From: Acanthosoma haemorrhoidale
Lineage: Eukaryota; Arthropoda; Insecta; Hemiptera; Acanthosomatidae
DNA length: 64,000 bases
NCBI GenBank assembly: GCA_930367205.1
Contig: OV884009.1
Location: 87,441,189-87,505,188, forward strand
Direction of reading: 5' to 3'
Positions 26,421-34,780 of the stretch are shown piece after piece. The first letter of the stretch is position 1. Every line of letters begins with the position of its first letter. The position numbers and the translations under genes are program-made. The notes beneath the pieces are model-generated. The model was not told the origin of the DNA, did no database searches, and saw nothing but the letters and a program-made list of their open reading frames with translations.

Positions 26421-26935
26421 GCAGGTGGGTCGACGACACAATCCCACCGGTGGGAAACTAGATGCCACCATGGTCAAAGTGGTACCCATGGCAGGCCTAA
26501 CCTTCACGCCTATTCGTCACAGACGTCCGCACACGGCAACACTACTTATTAGATACAGGAGCAGCTATCTCCGTACTTCCCCCACCCAAAATAAAAAAAG
26601 CTATACCCTCTAACTACCAACTCTACGCCGCTAATGGCAGCGCCATTCTAACGTATGGAAAAGTCAACAGAAACCTCGACCTAGGCATGCAGCGAATCTT
26701 TAAGTGGAACTTCATAATGGCAGAAGTTCAGCAACCAAACCAAGGTACCGACTTCTTGGCCCATTATCACCTACTAGTAGATCTTCAGCACCGCCAGCTG
26801 ATCGATGGTATTACTGGTTGTCGTGCCACGGGAAGAACATACGTCACTGCGCTCTCCGTGATATCGAGCATACCGCCCGACAACAATTACGCTGGCTTCT
26901 TCCGTAATAAAGTCCCAGGGTGGTGTAACTCGTGA
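26421..26935 (+). pseudogene. Gypsy-A protease and start of pol, truncated
   Basis: After gag a shifted frame carries the retropepsin region: LFVTDVRTRQHYLLDTGAAI with the DTGA catalytic motif near 26550, then SVLPP, YAANGSAILTYG and GTDFLAHYHLLVDL, the usual segment between protease and RT. The Asp active site is intact. Homology stops near 26920, well before RT, and is followed by unrelated sequence. RT, integrase and 3' LTR are absent, so the copy is 3'-truncated. Confidence 0.8.
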
Positions 26936-27100
26936 TACGATGTGGTTGTCTAGTCGGAAGTAAGTCCATTGTCGAGATAGCCATTGGGTTAGCTTTCAGT
27001 CGAAAAGTGAAAGTCTGGGGGTGAACGGCGTTCTCACTAGGAGTCTCCCAGCCCTGTTTGTTGCGGTGTTATACGACAGCGTATTATAATTAATATATTT
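26936..27100. other. Short GC-richer segment, unassigned
   Basis: This piece between the truncated Gypsy-A and AT-rich DNA has transposon-like composition, but no motif identifies it. Confidence 0.3.
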
Positions 27101-27825
27101 TTTTTTTTCTTCATAGCCCCTTTAAATTTCCAGATAATTATATATAATTATAGATCCTCAGGTGAATCTATTTACAAATTATTTTGTATTTCCTGCCAAA
27201 AAAAATTTAAAACACTACTGCTTCATAATTAATATTATTTAATCAGACCTGCAGTTTTTATACCCTCGACTCTTTAATCTTATAAAACTTCCAAATGGTA
27301 TAGCAGAAATTGTGATAAAACCATCAGTAACAATTAAACAACTGATGTCACAGGTAAACTCTTCCCGGCCCAAATCTCACCCTCTTAGGTTGTCCTCTCC
27401 ATTACTTTTCCAGCCTCCTTGGAGCAACCATATGTTATATACTGCTTATCAATTGTAATCCAAACCAAAGAGGTAGAATGGACGATCGATACAAGCTATC
27501 ATGTCCATTATAAACAAGAAACTTTCATCAGCAATTCACTTGATAGATATCCTCAACTTTATATAGACTTGAGATAGACTTGTTATTTTATTTATTGTTA
27601 ACGAAAAAAATATTGATTTGTGGCTATTATGAGGAGTATATTTTTCAAAACAGTGATTGTTCTTATTGGTTGAGAAACCTTCAATATCTTTAAATCCCTT
27701 TTATACCTTTCAACACTTTCTTCCAAACTTTGTTTACAAATCAACATGTTACTAAATTGTTATACATGTTCCGGTATCCTTCCCATTTTTTTGTATTTGC
27801 CATAGCATATATATATTTATATATA
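27101..27825. other. AT-rich spacer, no gene
   Basis: Nothing is recognisable. It ends in a TATATATATTTATATATA run that served as the integration target of Gypsy-B. Confidence 0.6.
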
Positions 27826-28004
27826 AGTTAATGTTTATTGAATTAAAATCTCAGAAAGGTTGGTAATCAGAATAGGTAGAACGTTGTTACAAGACTGCTT
27901 TATTAATTCCAAGTCACCTCTATCTATAGGTATTACATGTAAAAATATACAGATAACATATGTTTGGGGATTAAGGCTGGGCACTAGTGGCGCCTGGACT
28001 TAAC
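27826..28004 (-). repeat. 3' LTR of Gypsy-B
   Basis: It matches 32124-32303 with six differences by eye. In the element's sense it is preceded by a purine tract (a G-run of 13, plus-strand C-run at 28004-28016) that serves as polypurine tract. Confidence 0.92.
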
Positions 28005-28234
28005 CCCCCCCCCCCCACCAGTTTACGAACACCCATTCGCAAACTTTGAAGTCCAACACTCGGACGTCTTAGTCTATCCAAATACCGCTCCGCTAATGTT
28101 ATGAGGAAGCAAACGCCAGCCACAACCGTACACAGCCTGTAATCCCTTACATTAAGCTCTAATCCTATGAAAACGTAAAGACCAACTGTCACTTGTAAAA
28201 AAAAACAACAATACTTCTCTGGGAAAAACCACAT
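27971..28234 (-). CDS. Gypsy-B small membrane ORF downstream of integrase
   Basis: This 87-codon ATG-started frame begins 12 nt after the integrase stop and runs through the polypurine tract into the 3' LTR. It has two hydrophobic stretches, FLQVTVGLYVFIGLEL (about residues 12-27) and LCTVVAGVCFLITLA (about 34-48), followed by an Arg-rich tail. The position is where errantivirus-type gypsy elements carry env, but the frame is far too short for an envelope protein and I see no fusion peptide, furin site or signal peptide. It could be the C-terminal remnant of an env-like ORF, a real small ORF, or chance. No function is claimed. Confidence 0.35.
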   Translation of the reverse strand: MWFFPEKYCCFFLQVTVGLYVFIGLELNVRDYRLCTVVAGVCFLITLAERYLDRLRRPSVGLQSLRMGVRKLVGGGGLSPGATSAQP

Positions 28235-28246
28235 AACTATTACTAT

Positions 28247-28888
28247 TTACAATGTTCCTCGCGTGTATGGGGCGAGGACACTCCAGCTCATTCCTGATCT
28301 ACAACCTCCCCCCCTGGTGGAAGTTTCAACTATGTGAACATTTCGCCAATTCTTAGGGGGTCGTAGACTCTCAATTGTCGCGACGTTGTGTTCCCTAATC
28401 ACGACCACTTTAAATGGGCCCTCATATCGCACCAGCTCTTTCCTCCTATTTAACCCTAGTTTTTTATAGACGATAGTCCCGATTTTAAGCTCCCCCATTC
28501 GATCCTGGACTTTGAGGTTTTCCCGTTCCACTCGTCTCGCTTTGTCCCTCGTTAACCTTTCTCGGACTTTGTCCCACATTTTCCTTAAACCGACTGTATT
28601 GCTCGCCATTTTCTCCGCCATTCCCTCGGCTAGTACCGTCTCTGCCCCGTTTCTCCGTCTTCTGCGCAGCCCAAAGAGCATCTCGAACGAGGAGGACCCC
28701 GTCGCGGTGTGGATCGAATGATTGTAAGCGGCCACCGCCTTCGGCATCTCCTCATTCACCAGCAGACCCTTTTCCACGTGATATACCCGCAGGTGGTCAC
28801 TCAGGGTGCTGTGCAATCTTTCTATCCCTCCTATACTCTTAGGGTGCCCTGGGGTATTAAGATGCGAAGAGACATCGAGAGTCTTCAT
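28247..28888 (-). pseudogene. Gypsy-B integrase, C-terminal two thirds
   Basis: This 214-codon frame carries the last part of the DDE core with GHPKSIGGIERLHSTL, where the Glu of GGIER is the third catalytic residue. It then has AYNHSIHTATGSSSFEMLFG and a C-terminal GPFKVVVI module with VHIVE, typical of the 17.6/297 group. Ser-Ile replaces the His-Ser usually seen before GGIER. The frame is separated by a frameshift from the upstream integrase half at 28885-29172, so no single protein can be made. Confidence 0.88.
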
Positions 28889-29400
28889 TTCTTTCCAGAT
28901 GTTGGCACTGTCAAATTCTCTGCCCCCAACCGACGAGATCCGGTCTGGTACTCCGTAAAACTAGAACCAGGTATTGCCAGCATTACCGCGTCTGATGACC
29001 GTTCTTGCACCGGATGCGCCATGGCCACCTTGCTAAAGATGTCGATTATGGTAACCCACTTATACCCCCTCCAAGTGAAGGTATCCATTTGTAAGTCGTT
29101 CAACGGTGGGTGATTCTTCTTGTCACCCTCGTGGTGGATGTCTGTCATACATCGTAGTGAGACAAACTGCACATGGCCCTATCATTTCTTGTATGCCAGT
29201 TTTCATTTCCCCACCAAAAGTACCTCCACCGCAACGCTTGCAACGTTTCCTGAAGTCCACGGTGGTTCGTTTTTCCTTGGTTATAAGCCAGCGTCACTTC
29301 CATCTGCTGTTATTTGTATTTGAGTGTCTCCACCATCGACGTACACTGAATAAATGACCTATCCACTCCAAGTTGTTCCGTTCGCCAGAGTCTTTGAATC
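28885..29400 (-). pseudogene. Gypsy-B integrase, N-terminal part, frameshifted
   Basis: The frame 29172-28885 contains LQMDTFTWRGYKWVTIIDIFSKVAMAHP split by natural continuity; its Asp in QMDT is the first catalytic residue. Further upstream, at about 29340-29190, other frames show WRYFWWG-like zinc-finger region debris. The second catalytic Asp and the VGGREF block are in yet another frame near 28930. At least two indels therefore break the enzyme. Confidence 0.8.
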
Positions 29401-29405
29401 TTCTC

Positions 29406-29867
29406 TTAAATATTGGCATTCCCTACAAATACATGATGGGTCTTTCCTGGTTCCGAGGCATCATTCAATGCACGGCAACTTTGGTCGTTCCTAACCCCTG
29501 GTGGCAACCAAATCATCGCGATTTTACTCCTCCCATAGTTGTCATATGCGATCTGCAGCCACCCTGAGGTCTTGGATTTCCAAATTATCTGCCGTATTTT
29601 GTCGTTCAAGATCCCCTCTATTACTTCCATGTCAACTGGTCTTTCTGCGGCGGAACCTTCCTCTTCAAGGGTTTCCTTGCCCTCACTATCTCCTCGCGTA
29701 CCGTGGTTTTCATCCTCCCCGGGTGTCCATTCCCGGAGAAACTGTTGGATTTCCCCGGATGGTTCCCCTTCTTCCAATGCATTCACAGTAATGGCTCTGG
29801 ACAGCCAGTCTGCCACTTTGTTCTCTTTCCCGGGTTTATATATGATCTCCATATTGTACTGTGACAA
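29406..29867 (-). pseudogene. Gypsy-B RNase H end and pol spacer
   Basis: The frame starts SQYNMEIIYKPGKENKVADWLSR, the conserved end of Gypsy RNase H, followed by an acidic spacer (EGEPSGE, GEDENHG) leading to integrase. The catalytic part of RNase H, normally 100 or so residues with the TDAS and DH motifs, is missing between this frame and the RT frame. A truncated piece around 29900-29960 retains only the VHIDHTPLQ-type end in a shifted frame. Confidence 0.8.
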
Positions 29868-31299
29868 AAACTCTTTCCACCTCGTGACCCGTGCCGAGGA
29901 CTCCTTTAACTTTCCTACCTATTGTAGGGGTGTGTGGTCGATGTGAACACATAATTTCCTGTAAGCTAGACATACATTTCCGGATGTTCTGCTCCATGAT
30001 TGGGGTAATTACCACCCACGCTCCCTTTCGCAGTAAATTATTAATAGGCACCAGGTATGCCGCCATGTCCGGCACAAATCTTCTGTAATAATTAAGCGTC
30101 CCCAGAAGTCGCCGGATCCCCTTTACATCTGTGGGCACCACTGTCCTTCCAATCGCCTTGACCTTCGTAGAGTCTGGCTTAACCCCCTCCCGTGAGATGG
30201 TGTGGCCCAAAAAATTGATTTTTTTCTTCCCCAATAGATCCTTCTCCATGGACAATTTTAATCCGAATTCGCGGATTCTTTGAAATACACATCTTAGGTG
30301 CTCAACGTGCTCTGCCTCCGTTCTGCTGAAAATTAACAGATCGTCCATGTAGACCTGGCATACCGCCGCGTCTATTCCACTCAGAAATTCATCCATTAGG
30401 CGTTGAAAGATAATCGGGGCGTTTTTCAATCCAAATGGCATCCAGGTAAACTCATAATGCCCCCTCTCAAATGTAAAGGCCGTTTTGTCTTGGTCGTTCG
30501 CGCTTATCTTGATCTGGTGATAGCCTGCCTTTAGATCTAGGGTACTAAATATTGTCACCTCGTTCAATCTGTCTAATATGTCCTCAAATCGGGCAATTGG
30601 ATACTTCTCGTCGGTCATGTTCTCGTTTAACTTCCGATAATTGATAACTACCATGTATTTCTCCGTCTCGTCCCCAGGTCTATTTTTCTTCCTCACTGCC
30701 CATAGAGGACTGATATACGGAGAAGTGCTATTAATTATAATCCCTCTCCGTTTGAGACTCTCTAGCTCCTCTCTAATATGCCTACGTAGCACCTGCGGAT
30801 ATCGTCTCTCTTTCACGTATATCACGCGTTCTTGCTTTAACTGGATCTCGTGGACCTTCTTCCCAGTCGCTCCTAGCGTGTCTCCCTCTACGTAAAAAAT
30901 ATCCTCAAACTCCCTCTGTAGGCCTTCCCTCCAGCCCTCTATTTTATTAACCGTATCTATACGCGCTCTTCCGTCCCGTATAGTCCCTTGACATTTATAT
31001 TCTACTATCCCTAACTTAATGTTCCATTTTTCCCCTATATTCTCCACACGCGCGCCTACCTTCCCCAACATGTCACACCCAACTATCACCTTGTACTCCC
31101 TCGGCATGTTTCCTACGATATGTATCTTTAGATCATGGCACCCGACAGAGGGTGGGGTATACCTCGGTCTCGTTCCTCTCAATCTCCTTTCTCCTGCCGT
31201 TCCCTTGTCTCTGCCAACAACGGACGTTTCTGGTCTCCTCCACGCTGGTTTCAGGGTCCGGGTTCTTTTATATGTAACTCGGCCTCCACTCATTGTCAA
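29836..31299 (-). pseudogene. Gypsy-B protease remnant and reverse transcriptase
   Basis: RT copies the element's RNA into DNA in its particle. The 488-codon frame holds a protease C-terminal block (HDLKIHIVGNMPREYKVIVG, GCDMLGK) without a visible DTG/DSG active site. It then has a complete set of RT palm motifs: SPLWAVRKKN, VVINYRKLNE, IFSTLDLKAGYHQIKI (catalytic Asp), AFTFERGHYEFTWMPFGLKN, YMDDLLIFS (catalytic Asp pair) and KINFLGHTISREGVKPD. YMDD replaces the usual YVDD or YIDD. Near the end the sequence jumps from the connection region to the end of RNase H, so the C-terminus is a deletion junction. The RT itself is open throughout. Confidence 0.88.
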
Positions 31300-31376
31300 C
31301 TTGTTACACCCTCACTTCTTCCTCCTTGGCACTAGCGCCGATCATTGTTTGTGTATACTCCGAGAACGAGCGCTCA

Positions 31377-32027
31377 TCAGAGAATCCTTCCTTTCTTCCT
31401 GTCTCCTTGGCCAGTTACACCTTTAGAATTATAAATAGAAGATAAAAATCCCATTATACCCTCCACCTCTTCTACGCTAATCGACTCTCTCATCTTCTCC
31501 GTTATCTTATTCAAACGGACTACCAACCCCGCAGCATATTGCCCGTTACTATTGCCTACCGTTGGGGACTTCGTCTCCCTGTTTAAACATTTAAACATCT
31601 GGAATATGTCCTCCTCGGGAGTCCATCGTCTTCCTCCGTACGCCTTCTTCAATATCATCTTAATTACTTCATACGGGGTTTCTCCATCTGCCTGAATTTG
31701 ATAGAGTATACTCCTCTTGACCCAACACATCAGGGCCGCCTTCAACGATTCCGCGTCTCTGGGATCTATCAAACTTTCTTCTACTTTAGCTTTAATTAAA
31801 GCTGTGGGACGGTCTCCTTCTTTTAGAAAATGGTTCAGCTCCCCCAGTTCCCCAGTGAATCTCTCTAGCTCCAAAACCACCTTCCTCAGATCCTGGGTAT
31901 TCATCGCTTTTACCCTCATCAGCGCGAGCGCCGTGGCATGAGCTTCTGGCGTAGTTCCCACTCTTCTAATATCTGCTCCCTCTGCGAGATTCAAGACGGG
32001 CTGTCTCAACACTCTTCCTTCAGTCAT
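31377..32027 (-). CDS. Gypsy-B gag
   Basis: This 217-codon ATG frame lies about 90 bp downstream, in the element's sense, of the primer site. It contains ERFTGELGELNHFLKEGDR, CWVKRSILYQIQADGETP and LKKAYGGRRW...EEDIFQMF, a gag matrix/capsid pattern of the 17.6/297 group, which lacks a zinc knuckle in this frame. Its TGA stop overlaps an ATG (TGATG), but the frame opened there closes after about 11 codons, so gag and pol are no longer linked. A paralogous gag lies on the opposite strand at 32597-33049, about 57% identical over 113 residues aligned by hand. Confidence 0.85.
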   Translation of the reverse strand: MTEGRVLRQPVLNLAEGADIRRVGTTPEAHATALALMRVKAMNTQDLRKVVLELERFTGELGELNHFLKEGDRPTALIKAKVEESLIDPRDAESLKAALMCWVKRSILYQIQADGETPYEVIKMILKKAYGGRRWTPEEDIFQMFKCLNRETKSPTVGNSNGQYAAGLVVRLNKITEKMRESISVEEVEGIMGFLSSIYNSKGVTGQGDRKKGRIL

Positions 32028-32099
32028 CTTCTCTCTTTTGCGTATAGAAGTAAAAACAAAAAAAAAAAAATTATGCCCCCACTCTATAACTCTCTTTAT

Positions 32100-32124
32100 C
32101 CACGGTTCCCGGGTTTTGGCACCA
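32100..32124 (-). other. Primer-binding site of Gypsy-B
   Basis: On the minus strand, TGGTGCCAAAACCCGGGAAC follows the end of the 5' LTR directly, sharing its terminal T. It resembles the Gypsy-C site TGGTGCCCGAACCCGGGACT. Confidence 0.8.
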
Positions 32125-32303
32125 GTTAATGTTTATTGAATTAAAATCTCAGAAAGGTTGGTAATCAGAACAGGTAGAACGTTGTTATAAGACTGCTTTA
32201 TTTATTCCAAGTCACCTCTATCTATAGGTGTTACATGTAAACATATACAGATAACATATGTTTGGGGATTAAGGCTGGGCACTAGCGGCGCCTGGACTTA
32301 ACT
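32124..32303 (-). repeat. 5' LTR of Gypsy-B
   Basis: The 180-bp LTR runs, in plus orientation, from AGTTAATGTTTATTG to CTGGACTTAACT. It is followed by TATATATA, which matches the TATA left of the other LTR. Confidence 0.92.
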
Positions 32304-32313
32304 TATATATATA

Positions 32314-32491
32314 AGTTATGGCTCGTGGTATGGCAATGTTAGGCCTAATACCACGTAGCCCCATGTAAACAAAGGCTGTAAATAGAGGTAGAGAATTAGA
32401 AGACAGTTTAAACCTAGCCGTTATTCAGATATCAATTCCTTTTACTCTCATTCTCTTTGTTTTAATCGTCTAAAGCCGATAGACGATAACT
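32314..32491 (+). repeat. LTR of Gypsy-C
   Basis: The 178-bp segment runs from AGTTATGGC to ACGATAACT, so it has the same AGTTA...TAACT termini as Gypsy-B although the inner sequence is different. The primer site TGGTGCCCGAACCCGGGACT follows at 32491. Confidence 0.82.
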
Positions 32492-32596
32492 GGTGCCCGA
32501 ACCCGGGACTACGAACGTTCAGTTAAACGACGTGCGGGGTCTGTTTTTTTTAGTTGCTGTTTTTTGCTGTGGTATTTTTTTATATAACCGAGTAAA

Positions 32597-33049
32597 ATGG
32601 TGAATTTACGGCCGGCAGCCTTCGAAGTTCCACTGTTGCCAAAGGAAACATTGGCGGAAGCTCACGCAAACTCCCTGGCTTGGATAAAAGTGTGGGCGAC
32701 GACGTCGCAAGACCGGAGAAAGGCAATTTCGGACTTACAGAAATTTTCAGGTGAACTCGGTGAGTTAAGCCATTTTATCAAAGGCGGTGATAGATTTATG
32801 GAGAGAGTGGAAGCTAAGTTGAATGAAGGTCTACTCGATCCAGGCAACGCGAAGTCGATTGAGGCAGAACTGGTGTGCAGGGTAAAAAGAAGTATACTAA
32901 ACCTAATACAGGCTGATGAAGACACCCCATGGGCGGTAGTAAAGGAAAGGTTGAAGAAGGCATACGGGGGCGGCAGATGGACACTGAAGGAAGACATCTT
33001 TCAGATGTTCCAAGAAACAAGACGACTGAAACAGACAAAAGGGCAGTAA
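32597..33049 (+). pseudogene. Gypsy-C gag, broken
   Basis: An ATG frame of 150 codons carries KFSGELGELSHFIKGGDR, RVKRSILNLIQADEDTP and LKKAYGGGRWTLKEDIFQMF, clearly paralogous to the Gypsy-B gag. It ends at an in-frame TAA after TKGQ. The same frame continues past the stop (AGELLARYNKITQKM) until another lesion, and a further gag block (VEVEGRMAFLATTY) appears near 33150 in a shifted frame. The 3' part of gag and all of pol are absent. Confidence 0.85.
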
Positions 33050-33179
33050 GCCGGGGAACTGTTAGCACGGTATAATAAGATTACCCAAAAAATGATAGAG
33101 ACACCACTGTCTGTACCCACGTACAGTGGAGGTAGAAGGCAGGATGGCATTCTTAGCAACCACTTATGCTCTTCAGCCC

Positions 33180-33600
33180 TTTCCTGTTAAATCCCAGACC
33201 ACATATATAGAATTTATATTAGACAACCGACTAACATGGGACATACGACAAGAAACGTTATAACAATTTAATCTACTTACTACATTCGTCGCATGGGAAA
33301 ACGTTCTAAAATAACAATGGAATCAATAGACTGGTCTACACGAAAATACTTCAATCTACCTGTAGTTACGGGAAAGAAGTTTGGGGGGGTTCAAGTCCTC
33401 CTATATTCTTTGGATCCAATCCCTCAAAGCTAGAATCCTACTCTATATGGCCAACCATACCATCAAGTCAAAATCTTCAATACCTCCCTGGAATCCTAAT
33501 CCTTATCTTAAAGCTCCACACTCCCATCTCGTCGCTGGAAATCCAGAGCAGTGCCTAAGTAGGTGGTCTCGCTATCTCATCTAAATCAACTCACTGGCAA
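33180..33600 (+). mobile_element. C-terminal fragment of a non-LTR (Jockey-like) RT
   Basis: Plus-strand frames read FILDNRLTWDIRQE (the thumb block before the C-terminal region) near 33210, then a VWGGFKSS-type block near 33385 and SIPPWNPNPYLKAP, resembling the W...N..L region at the end of Jockey ORF2. The frame breaks several times. It joins Gypsy-C abruptly and fades out near 33600. Confidence 0.5.
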
Positions 33601-34780
33601 GGATTCACGGCAGCACGCACATCACTTGAGCTGTTCCCAAACATGATCAGTGGGATTTATGTCATCGCTACATGGTGGCCACTCAAGGTACTAGATACCA
33701 ACCTCCTCGAGATACTCAATTCGCACATTAAGCTCTATGTGTTGGGGCATTATCATGAATCATGACGCATCTTCCTCCGGTTTAGAGGGCAAATGGTACT
33801 ATGTGATCTTGTACGGTGCCGTCCAAGTACCGTTGAGTATATAGAACTTCCCTCGCACCACCACTAATTTTGAGCGGGCAATGCATAAAATTTCTTTCTA
33901 GAACATCAGTGATCCTCCTTGGAGTGAAACCCGTGGGACCATACTTTATTCAGTGTATTTTCTACAGGGCGTCTCTTTACTAAAGCTTGACCATCTGATG
34001 ACTTTAGACCCCCTCTCACTTCATCAGAAAAAATAACTCGCTTCCAGTCTTTCTAACTCCGATCAACATATGATTGTGAAAATCAAAGTAGAAATCTTTT
34101 GTGAGCTTGAGTGAACAAAGAACCGTGCAAGAGAATGTCTAGTACTCATTGATGCTTCAGATAATCTCCTCGTCACTGTTTGGTTGGAAATGGAAACTTT
34201 GCTTACTTTCCTAATCAGGCTCCTGAGTTCATTTCCAGTCACACTTCAATGTTTTAATGCCTGATTACGAATAAAGTTGTCCTCAGTTAGGTTTTTAAAT
34301 CTCGGTCGTCACTGTCCTGTCTTTCTGGGGGTTGAACATGTCTCATGAGAACGCCTTAGTGCCCGACCAATTGTGTGCCAACACCAAACCTCCTGGGGAC
34401 CATTCACTGGATGTATCCTTCTCCTCACAGTGTAAGAGCCCTTACAACATAGCTCTCACTAAAGTTTCTGATTGGAGGAATTAAAACTGTTAAAAAAATA
34501 TACCTAGCACATGAGTGTGTGAAGGCAGCCAGATTTATACTAATAACATTAAGAGAGATACTAATGTAAGCTCATTGCTGAAAACAGGAATTGTAATTAA
34601 TAAGAGGAACAAATAGATGGTAGACAGTAAACAAGGGGTTTTCCACTATTTCCAGTATTAACATTGCCGTAATCGGAGTTATCTTACTTATTTATACTGT
34701 CATTTAAATTAAATATGTTAGAGATACCTGAATTAAAAATTTTCATTGTGTTGGGTTAATTTTGTCCACCAGAGTATATA
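33600..34780 (-). pseudogene. Tc1-like transposase pseudogene with one terminal repeat
   Basis: On the minus strand, blocks of a Tc1-family DDE transposase appear in order with many stops. They are ...SDDRDLKT and a helix-turn-helix-like ISNQTVTRRL near 34200-34300, LEASYFF.SDE near 34040, KVWSHGFHSKED near 33940, a CPNT..LMCE remnant near 33760 (second Asp region) and an IPLIMFGNSS remnant near 33650 (the NPIEHVWE-type C-terminal block). An end-like sequence, minus-strand TACTCTGGTGGACAAAATTA near 34775, resembles Tc1 terminal repeats. The other end was not found. It is heavily degraded. Confidence 0.7.

Larger units (their letters stand above)
27826..32303 (-). mobile_element. Gypsy-B: Ty3/Gypsy LTR retrotransposon with both LTRs, minus strand
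   Basis: The element is 4.48 kb with LTRs of about 180 bp that begin AGTTAA and end TTAACT, the terminal signature of the gypsy/17.6/297 group. TATA flanks both ends (4-bp target duplication). Gag, protease-RT, RNase H remnant, integrase and a small ORF follow in order on the minus strand. The LTRs differ at about six positions in 180 by eye, which indicates a moderately old insertion. Several frames are broken. It abuts Gypsy-C, a related element on the opposite strand. Confidence 0.92.
32314..33180 (+). mobile_element. Gypsy-C: related Gypsy fragment, plus strand (LTR, primer site, gag)
   Basis: It starts AGTTATGGCTCG ten bases after Gypsy-B ends and contains one LTR, a primer site and most of gag, then stops near 33180 inside the segment matching VEVEGRMAFL. 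No pol or 3' LTR follows; non-LTR sequence takes over. It is a truncated plus-strand member of the family to which Gypsy-B belongs. Confidence 0.85.

Noticed and set aside
27971..28234. Complete env gene, making Gypsy-B an infectious-type element
   Set aside because: The frame is only 87 codons with no signal peptide, cleavage site or fusion peptide. At most it is a remnant.
29501..31426. Plus-strand frames over Gypsy-B
   Set aside because: They are antisense shadows of gag and pol.
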